DNA from: Terana coerulea
Taxonomy: Eukaryota > Basidiomycota > Agaricomycetes > Polyporales > Phanerochaetaceae
Assembly: GCA_024811115.1 (NCBI GenBank)
Contig: JAKOGH010001061.1
Coordinates: 1 to 13,708, forward strand
DNA: 13,708 bases
Direction: 5' to 3'
Of this stretch, positions 1-7,545 are shown piece after piece (position 1 is the first letter of the stretch; the number at the start of each line of letters is the position of its first letter). Made by a program: the position numbers and the translations under genes. The notes beneath the pieces were generated by a model. The model did not search any database. It worked only from the letters and a program-made list of their open reading frames with translations, and was not told the DNA's origin.

Positions 1-507
1 GAAGGTGATGAACACGGATGCAGTGGCAAGATATTGTGTCGCTGAATGGCTAGACGAATTGGACACCTGGTCAAATATTTTCCCGAGATATGAGCGCAAT
101 GTCATACCTCGGCGGCTCCGCAAGCGGAAGACTCAGACCATGCACTCGCCTCATGGCCTTCGTTCGGAGTCGCACGCTGCGACAGCTGTCAACAGCTGCT
201 TGTACTTTCCTGGGTGAAATCTTGTAGGACAGGTGATTTACAAAGCAGGGAGGAGACGGGATGCCGCGAGAAAACTGCTGTGTGTTTTCAACGGTGCACT
301 GGTATCAAAACTTGACATAACAAACAAGATGAAGCAAGGTGAAGGAGGGAAGCAAAGAAAGCACAAGCGCTCGGCACCCTGGGACGGCGACTGCCGGCGC
401 CACGAAGCCGTGGCTCACGTGCTCACTGAATAATTTACGCACGCTTCTCTCCCTCATCCACGGACCACAAGCCCCTCTCCCGCCCCTCTCCCGCCTGACC
501 GTTACAT
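1..507. other. Upstream region, no gene supported; pyrimidine-rich tract before the first gene
   Basis: Short open frames occur here but none has protein-like composition or splice support. The last 70 bases (about 440-500) are rich in C and T (repeated CCCCTCTCCCGCC-like runs) directly upstream of the ATG at 508. Such tracts commonly mark transcription starts in filamentous fungi, so this is probably the promoter and 5' leader of the gene relic that follows. No clear TATA box was seen. Confidence 0.4.
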
Positions 508-1663
508 ATGTCGAAACGCAAGGCAAAGCAAAGCCACAGGTCCCGGCAGGAACGAACGGCGGTGCGCACCGAGGACAGCCCCTCCGCGCCGAACCTCGCG
601 CTGTTCATCCAAGCACACGAGGCGGACGTCGTCCGGGGCCTCGCGCATGCTGCTGCGCTCGCGCTCGAAGTCAGGACCGTGGATGGTAGGGTACTACCCG
701 GAGAGGGTCTGGTGCGGTGGAACACTGGAGGAGATGGACCGCGGGGTGCGTTGGGCGAGGAGGCTGGCGGGGAGGACGCAGCCCAGACGGCAGAGGATGG
801 TGTCTGGGTAGACAGGTACGCTACATCCTCAGCTGTACTTACCTTACGAGCAAATGGTATCTTGATTTGCGTTGACTGGGGCGAGACGACTGCGTGAATG
901 GGTGTCAGCGAAGATGGGGTTGTAGTCTCTTGTCGGAGTGGACGCAGCAGGTCAACCCACGCTTCTAAGCTGCAGAAAATTCATACTCGAAGAGCATCCA
1001 AGATTCCCTTGTCTCTTTTTAATGGCATATATCTCTTACTCGCATACGCACAGATACGATGCTCGCCTCTTGCTCGATGCCCTACCCATACCACCCTCAA
1101 GCCCTTCGTCAGACAGGCTGTCTCCCACAGGCTGGTCCGACCTGCCCTCCGACACGGAGGACATGTTTTTCTTCTCCCCAAGTGAAGCAGAAGAGTTTCA
1201 CCGCGCCAAGCGACGGCGCATGGTCGATGAGGGCAGAGAGGCTCGCCTGCGCGCTCGTCAGGCCGAAGATGCCGCGTCCTCTACCACCGCAAACGATGAA
1301 GAAGAGTGGGGCGGCAGTGACGAAGAGGTTTGTCTTGCCATTGCGTCTCATGCTCTGAACGTGTACTGAAACGCGCGTTTGAAGCCGGATGGTGCGCAGA
1401 AAGAGCTCATGCAGCGCACGGCGGCCCACCTCCTGTCCTCGCCCAACCCCGCACAGCTCGAGATGCGCATCCTGGCGAAACCACGGCGCAGACAAGCGCT
1501 TTGCGTTTCTGCGCGGGCGGTGGGCGCGAGCGTGGAGGACTGCGAAGGCGCGCGAGCGACTTGAGCAGGCGCAGCATGCGAGCGCTCGGGAGGGGAAGAG
1601 AAGAGACAGGAGACGAAGGCCCTGGGTGGGCTTGCAGGGTACGGGGACAGCGACAGCGAGTGA
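508..1663 (+). pseudogene. Relic of an intron-containing conserved protein with a SURP-like C-terminal segment; multiple frame breaks
   Basis: The ATG at 508 opens a basic, Ser/Arg-rich N-terminus, then a helical segment (LALFIQAHEADVVRGLAHAA). Protein-like coding continues at 976-1002 (FILEEHPR), 1054-1327 (YDARLLLDALP, then a Ser/Glu-rich acidic stretch with a KRRR cluster) and from 1385 after a clean 57-nt phase-0 intron (1328-1384). The last exon has ELMQRTAAHLLSSPNPAQLE followed by ADKRFAFLRGRW, reminiscent of the SURP/SWAP module of RNA-processing proteins. The end, GYGDSDSE then TGA at 1661, is an acidic tail. The frame changes at the AAA run 1478-1480 and returns between about 1585 and 1615. 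A similar out-and-back shift is likely at about 690 and 760. The 1003-1053 intron begins AT instead of GT. The 161-nt gap 815-975 is an uncertain intron. The SURP link is a by-eye resemblance and the exact family is not identified. Confidence 0.5.
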
Positions 1664-2955
1664 AGTGCTTTATTTGTGTCGTACGTCGCAGCACGCTGTT
1701 ATATATCCTATTGTCTACCGTATTGACCTCGAGAAGGAATATCGCGGCGTCCGTTCATGGTTTGCGAACGAGGTGCGCATTGTCGACTTGACTGAGCAAT
1801 GGTGAGGCGCAGCATGGGTAAATGCAGCGCCTTTGTGGCGCCGGCACTCGCCGTGCTGAGGTCCTGGGCTTTTCTGCGTCTACTCTTTTCTTCCTTCGTC
1901 GTCTTGCCTCACTTTCTCCGTCGTGGCATGTTCTGGTAAAAAGCATCACAACATGCTCTCAGATATTGTCTTCATACTTTGGTGGTCGCCGCACACCGCC
2001 CTGTAAAACTACTGCCATAAACGTCCACGCTGTCACCGACAGCTGTCACAGCGTGCGACTCGAGACGGATGCCATGAGGTGAGTGCGTTGTTAAGATGTT
2101 CCTGCGCGCTCTTTCGGAGCCGTCGTATTATGAGATGCCGTATGTTTCTCGGTGAAACTGCTCCAAACATTCAGTCCTACCAGTGGGGATTTCCATATCC
2201 TCTGACGTCGGCTCGCCTGGATATACTCTTTGTCCGACCTACTGTATTGTGTAGCGATGCGTCTTCTTCTTGAAGTAGCGCGTGCAGATCATATTCATGA
2301 GAACTTTTACACGTTTATACCCGTTCATTAACAGCATGAGGCTGATACATCGATGATGACAGGAACAGTTGAATAACCAAACGGCCCACTCAGCGATGAA
2401 TACACGGTTACGAAAGTGCTTTCTACTGCTCTAGACACATAGAATGGTGAGTGCGTTCAAACCCAGCTGTGGTTTGGAACCTGAAATGATGGCAAACCGT
2501 TCTTAGGGCAGCAGGCTTGGCGGGCGTTCGAACAAGACGCTTTACGGGTCATCATGCTGCGTTATTCAAATATCGACGGTTGGCATCATGGCTTTCTGCT
2601 TCCGTGATGACGCAGTGCAGGGCTTGCAAAGCTGACATGACTCTCGAACTGTCGGCTGTTCGTCAGGTGATGACGTGGAACCTGGTGGCGATGCTTTCTG
2701 GCTTGAGTAATTTACCCAGGTACGCCTTGCGATGTTCTCACCATTAGCAACTCAGCGAACCACCGTTTTATGGCAGCATTGGGCAGATACTCCACCCCTT
2801 CGTATTCGCTACCAGGTACAACATCGAAAATGAACATCTTGTGTCGTGCCGCAGTGGAGTATTACAACATGGTACTGCCTCGCGTTTGTGTCGGGAACGG
2901 TCCGTTGTCTGGTAGACCTATACACCAAGTTTGGTACGACATTCATCTTTGGACG
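1664..2955. other. Intergenic region, no gene supported
   Basis: About 1.3 kb between the first gene relic and the hydrophobin promoter. Short open frames exist (for example 1822-2082 and 2517-2747 on the + strand), but they lack recognisable motifs, lack splice support and overlap frames of similar length. The first part is probably the 3' end of the upstream gene, and the last few hundred bases probably belong to the hydrophobin promoter. No strong repeat or transposon terminus was recognised. Confidence 0.4.
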
Positions 2956-2962
2956 TATAAAA
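2956..2962 (+). promoter_or_regulatory. TATA box of the hydrophobin gene
   Basis: TATAAAA lies 88 bases before the ATG at 3044. It is followed by a leader rich in C and A that runs to the start codon context CACAAGATG. Highly expressed fungal secreted-protein genes, hydrophobins included, often have a consensus TATA box at about this distance. Confidence 0.7.
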
Positions 2963-3043
2963 GAGTCCCTCACCCATGGTCCATCCTCAGCAAACAGCAC
3001 TCACTCTTAGTGTTCCTGCAAGCTACCCAAGCAACTTCACAAG

Positions 3044-3863
3044 ATGTTCTCTCGCTTCCTCTCAGCTTCCATCCTTGCCCTCCCTCTTCTTGCGGTCGCC
3101 ACACCTGTTGCTCGCAACGATGCGCCTACTACGGCGTGCTGCGCCAGCACTGTCCCCGTACGTCTTCCTCTCCTAGCATCGCCAGTCATCTTTGCTCACC
3201 GGATATCTGTCAGGCGAACTCCGCTACGGGGACCGCCATTCTCGGTCTCCTTGGCGTCGTCGTCCAGGACGTGACCGCGAGCATCGGCTTGACCTGCTCG
3301 CCCATCAGTGTCGTAGGCGTCGGCTCCGGGTCTGAGTGCAGCGGCTCGACTGTATCCTGCTCCAACGGCGTCGTTGTACGTCCCATGCCCTTCACACCCC
3401 TTCTTCTGGATTCGCTGACATGGTCTCAACCGCAGCACGGCATCGGCATTGGCTGCATCCCCATTTCGACCACCAAGCGCAACGACGTCCCCGCCCCAGC
3501 TCCTGCTCCCAGTGCTCCTACGACCGCGTGCTGCGCCAGCACTGAGCCCGTGAGTACCGCTTTGCATCAACTTGCGGGAGACCCTGACAATGTGCTGGAC
3601 ATAGGCGAGCTCCAAGGCCGGCTCCGCGCTTCTCGGTCTCCTCGGCATCGACCTCAGCGACCTCAACGTCCTGCTCGGCCTGACCTGCTCGCCCATCAGC
3701 GTCGTCGGCGTCGGCTCTGGCTCCGAATGCAGCGGCTCCACCGTCTCGTGCACCAACGGCGTCGTCGTATGTCTTCATGTCAAATTTGTGGATGTCTCGC
3801 GGATGCTAACGTCGGATTCTGTAGCACGGTATCGGTATCGGCTGTGTCCCCGTCACCCTCTAA
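3044..3863 (+). CDS. Secreted tandem (two-domain) class I hydrophobin with six cysteines per domain
   Basis: Five exons (3044-3157, 3214-3375, 3436-3549, 3605-3766, 3825-3863) joined by GT-AG introns of 56, 60, 55 and 58 nt, all phase 0, give 196 residues. Residues 1-19 are a signal peptide ending AVA. Domain 1 has CC at 32-33 and Cys 66, 80, 87 and 99; domain 2 has CC at 124-125 and Cys 158, 172, 179 and 191. The core [18 protein letters not shown] and the end HGIGIGC are typical of basidiomycete class I hydrophobins, which self-assemble into amphipathic films at cell surfaces. Intron positions repeat in the two halves, so one ancestral gene body was duplicated internally. Eight-cysteine hydrophobins read C-CC-C-C-CC-C; here C1 is absent and C6 is Ser in both domains. 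The linker (residues 103-123) has a Lys-Arg pair and a Pro-Ala run. Start and splice sites are unambiguous and the frame is intact. Confidence 0.92.
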
Positions 3864-4183
3864 GCCGTGATTCGAACGCGATAGGACGAGTAGATGATGG
3901 AAGTAGGCATACGAGGACGAGAATACATGTGCCAATGAACTGCTTGAGTTTTGTGATGTACCTATGCATGACTGAATTGACTGTACAAGTTCGCATTGAC
4001 AGGTTGCGGAGTGATGCTCACGGAACTTCACAATATTGCCAACAGAAGTTGGTTCAGTAGGTTGCGGAAAGCTTGCCCAGGGCCGCTATGGCATAAGTTC
4101 TATACCACAAGCCGCAAAGGTGGTCTGGTGCATCGACGGCCGGTGTGGCCATGCACTCGTGTGTGTATAGCGGGTGCAGCCCT
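3864..4183. other. Hydrophobin 3' region and intergenic spacer
   Basis: No gene is supported. It should contain the 3' UTR and polyadenylation signals of the hydrophobin (AT-richer sequence around 3925-4000), but no canonical AATAAA is evident close to the stop. It ends where the repeat shared with the other kinase copies begins. Confidence 0.4.
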
Positions 4184-4348
4184 ACACGAAAAGATTTTCA
4201 TGTTATTTACTATCACCGAACCCGGGTCTTCAGGTTACCACAAGATGAGTTATGATGGAGCACTAGTACATACAATTGAGATATACAACAGCGCAAAATG
4301 TGCAATGAGGATACTACAAGTCCATGTGTCAGAAATTAATATGCGATG
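4184..4348. repeat. 3'-flank repeat, copy A
   Basis: About 160 bp downstream of kinase copy A that reappears, diverged, downstream of copies B (8770-8927) and C (10884-11042). Landmarks in order are a CTATCACCGAA-like block, ATTACCGCAAGATGAGTTAT-like, GGAGCACTA, ATTGAGATA, a TACAAGTCCATGT-like block and AGAAAATAGAATGCGATG-like. No coding content is seen. It is inherited with the kinase as part of the duplicated unit and marks its 3' boundary. Confidence 0.7.
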
Positions 4349-4396
4349 TTATCAATTACGTCAAATAGTCAAGGAAACCTCTAAGGGGTGGGGGAA

Positions 4397-7204
4397 TCAA
4401 GGAGGAGGCGGTCGTGTCTGAGAGTCCCGTAGTGTTGCGGTGTGTGTTGGCCGGTCAGACCGTCTGGATGAGGAGTAGTATCGGGAACCATCAGCGCCGG
4501 AGTCGGGGCCGTTGACGCCGTTGGCCTTCTGTCGCTTGGAAGTTTCAGACTCCAGGCCATCTCCACCACGCTTGCGGCCCTTCGAAGGTGCTGGCTCGGC
4601 GGTGATGTCCCGCTGCAAGTCTGGGTCGAGCCGGATATCTTCGCGGTCGCTATACTTGACCAGAAAGTCCAGCAGGATTCGCCTGAATGCCTCATGCAAA
4701 TGATCCATCGGTGGTTTTGGCTCGAGGTAGGCATACTCTGGAATGACCTGTTGGGCGAGGTCTGCGAGCATATGGCCGAGACCAATGTTTCGCAGCTGCG
4801 GGTGTAATGCCTGGTCGAAGTTGTAGCTGTTCCACCCAAGGATGGGGTCGCGGGCGTCATGGATGATTGGTCCGTCTTTGATGGCGTGGTTGAAGAGGAA
4901 CATGCGTGCGTGGATCGGCTGCCAGTCGAAGGTCTCCTCAAGTGGCGACTCCAAAGGTCGCACTAAGACTAGGCTCATAACTAGTGTCCAGAAGATGGAC
5001 TCTACGTCGTGCGATGGCCGGTGACTGAACACCACCTTGGGATCTTCCCCGGTTTGATCGCGCACAGACCTCCGTGGCGCTTTTTCCCTTTATCGCCCAT
5101 CGTCTTGTACGCCTGTTTGCCATACGCAGCGATATACGCTTGCCGTGTTTTCTTGCTGAGGGACGGCATAGGAGCAAACTGTAGTTGCGGTTCGGAAGTT
5201 CTCAGCGTTTGACCTTGAGCCACAGCACGAGCAATATATCGCGCAGTACCCTACCGACACGGGTGAATATGTAAGACGCAGAAAGATGTCACCAGAAAGT
5301 ACCCACCGTGCGTTCTCTGAGCTCTTGGCTGACAATAGCTTCGTCCACTGTCAAGGGAGCATGGATCGTTGCTGAGGCTGTAGGCTTCTTCACCGGTTCC
5401 GCGGGAGAAGAGTTGTCAAAGTCAATGACGAGACAGCGCGCTCGATCTTGCGTATGGGATGTCCTGCGGCTGCTTGAAACAAGACACACTTATCAGTCGG
5501 CGCTTGCGTGATCGACAACACGAATTTACCATGAGCCTGAAGGCGGGAGGACGTCATCAATGAATTTCATGGGCTGTTTTGGAGAATAAAACGCATTGCT
5601 GGCCTCGGGTGTGCTTGGGTCCTTCAGTGTATCAGGATGGTGTTCGGGATACATGAGAATATTATTGGCGCTCATGTCACGGTGGAGGATCTTCCGGTCC
5701 CGGACGAGGATGCGATGTACTGCACAGAAAACAATCAGCGAAACGTAAGGATTCGGGATGAAAGGGCATACCTTCTACGGCGTCATATGTAGCTCGAATA
5801 AGGTCCCCGAGGGTTTTAGTCCTCAGGAGACGCTCCCCGTGGCTACCCATGACCAACCGTGTCTTCGTACGCTCGACGGGTCTACCGCGCGAATTGACCA
5901 ATCCTGCGGTGGTGAGAGCTACGGTGTCAGCGCCGTGTCGTACCCTGACGTCTTCGGCACCAAGCACGCGGACAACGCCTGGAACAATGCCGTCTCTATG
6001 AATCTCTTGAATGAGATCTTTCTCCTTGAACCTCCTGGATTCATCGCGATAGGCGTCCTTGATCACAACCTTCTGGCCTTTTGGAGTGGCGATAGACTTG
6101 AACACCGTAGTTCGTCGGCCGTGGCCACTGGACCAGACGCTGAGCGCACATTTCGCGTAGGTCTTGCCGCACGCCTGCACGTCCCATAGCACCTCGGGAT
6201 CGGATCCCACGTGGGGGTCAACGTCGTGTCGTGCAGATGATGTTTCGTAGGAGGCATATATAGCGAGTAGAGGTACTGGGCGAGCGGCTCCAGGTTGTCC
6301 CAAGACATGTCGCCAGAAGCAATGTCGCCAGAAGCGTCGACCCAGGCCAGCTGGTAGTCTTGTGGTCGTGCGGCCAAAACAAACATGCCAGGGATGTTTG
6401 GGGAGGCCTCCAGAACATACCATACGTAGCTAGTGGCCTGATTTAATCCAAGATATTGCCGTTGTTTTATTTCGACGACTGTGCGCGCACATGGATATGG
6501 AATGGGCCGATACTGAGACCTCTGAGAAGTCTGAGGATGTCCGTTTGACGCAAGCGCCGAGGGCTCGGATGGTGGCTCGAAGGGTGGCTCTTCCACGGCG
6601 GCTTGCTGACCTTCGACTTGCTCTTCGACGCGCTCTTCATCTTGTGCTGAGTTCTCGCGGGTCCTTGGTTTACTTGATGTCTTTATCTTCTTCTCAAAGA
6701 ACTCGAGAGGCTTATCCACGCCAATTAGGTCAGGAGCAAAATTCGAATGTGTACCTTTGCCCGCTGGGTGATGTGACACAACAGTGTTCCCGTTAGGCAC
6801 GAAAGATATTTGCTTCAAGCCTTCAGGTCGAGACGGAAGATGATCTAAGGGGAAAATAAGAACGCGTGAACCTTCCAACAAGCGATAGTGAAGCACATAC
6901 CGTAGATGAAGTGGCTGAGCTTAGTCAACAGCTTCGCCACTGGTCGGTAATACTTGAACTCGCCGCCAGGTTTTGTCGAGTGGGTCAGCTCACGCAGAAG
7001 ACCATGATCAACGGCACTCCGCCAATCGATGGTGGATGGAATAGGTGACAAGTGATTGGTCGTGAACTGAGGGTCGACGGGAGGTACTGGTTTGAGGGCC
7101 TCGAGATCCTCGCGAGTCCTGAACGGGGTCGAAGACTTTACGGGCGTTGGGGGTAGCGCAGATGGGTGGGAGAATACGTTAGAGTGTCTTTCATAAGCAG
7201 ACAT
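4397..7204 (-). pseudogene. FunK1-type fungal protein kinase, copy A (full length, two single-base frameshifts)
   Basis: The gene runs from ATG at 7204 to TGA at 4399-4397. Exons are 7204-6901, 6844-5772, 5719-5530, about 5472-5307 and 5250-4397, with introns of 52-57 nt. Kinase landmarks are VVIKD (Lys codon about 6060), HRDMSANN (HRD at 5684-5676), LVIDFD (DFD at 5423-5415, where most kinases have DFG), GTARYIA and SHDVESIFW (about 5014-4994). These fit the fungal-specific FunK1 family (Pfam Pkinase_fungal), expanded in mushroom-forming fungi and of unknown substrate. An acidic Glu/Pro-rich segment precedes the kinase part, and a basic, Ser-rich tail (SKGRKR, SKRQK) follows. The frame breaks at 6213-6218 (one base fewer than copy C) and at 5047-5050 (shared with C). 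Adding one base at each makes the exons sum to exactly 863 codons, so the model is coherent but not translatable as it stands. Substrate and role are unknown. Confidence 0.85.
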
Positions 7205-7545
7205 GATGGAGGAAGATGTAGACGAACAGAGGAACTTCGAGAGGGGAACTCGAACGACTGCCTACTTGTGGAGGCCATTTTATGCCAGGAGATCGTTGGT
7301 GCGTGACAAGCAGGCCACTGATGAATTGAGTCACAATAGGGCTGAGTTTAGAACAGCAATTGGGCCGGAAGAATGGGATCAAAGTGAGAGTGGCCACAGA
7401 CCAGTCAGCGAGTGACAGTAAGAGTTGAACTTCAGGATTACCATATTTGGAGGAAAGTGCAAGCTTCAACCTCCGCTGATGGCAGGTCGGTGGTCCGGCG
7501 CTAGTACTTAGCGCAAGTCCCGTCGTCATCTCGTATGAGCGGATG
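7205..7545 (-). repeat. 5'-flank (promoter) repeat of kinase copy A
   Basis: The sequence upstream of the copy A start codon aligns by eye with 10567-10883 beside kinase B. Shared blocks include CTTCGAGANGGGAACTCGA, CAAAGTGAGAGTGGCCA, a CTCCGCTGATG block and the dyad GCGCTAGTACTTAGCGC at 7498-7514. It probably holds the ancestral promoter. No TATA consensus was identified with confidence. Confidence 0.65.
7498..7514. promoter_or_regulatory. Conserved dyad GCGCTA-N5-TAGCGC upstream of kinase A
   Basis: GCGCTAGTACTTAGCGC has a six-base inverted stem around a five-base centre, 294-310 bases upstream of the kinase A start. The matching site in the B flank (10814-10830) keeps the outer GCGCT/AGCGC arms while the centre differs. 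It could be a binding site for a dimeric regulator; function is inferred only. Confidence 0.35.

Noticed and set aside
3196..3756. 186-codon minus-strand open frame opposite the hydrophobin
   Set aside because: It is the antisense shadow of GC-rich, Gly/Val/Ser-rich hydrophobin codons. It repeats because the gene is internally duplicated and has no motif of its own.
2770..3870. Uninterrupted + strand open frame of 366 codons
   Set aside because: It reads hydrophobin exon 2 and intron 2 in frame but is out of frame with the signal peptide and runs through other introns. The spliced five-exon model gives a coherent protein.
5415..5423. DFD instead of DFG as a sign of a dead kinase
   Set aside because: FunK1-type kinases commonly deviate from DFG after the first Asp, so this alone does not mark inactivity. 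The frameshifts are the evidence for loss.
5758..6189. 143-codon + strand open frame inside kinase A (similar one at 12303-12974 in C)
   Set aside because: Both are antisense shadows of the conserved kinase exon and mirror each other because the kinase copies are paralogues.
7191..7529. 112-codon minus-strand open frame upstream of kinase A
   Set aside because: It lies in the duplicated 5' flank, overlaps the kinase start and shows no recognisable domain. It is better explained as promoter sequence.
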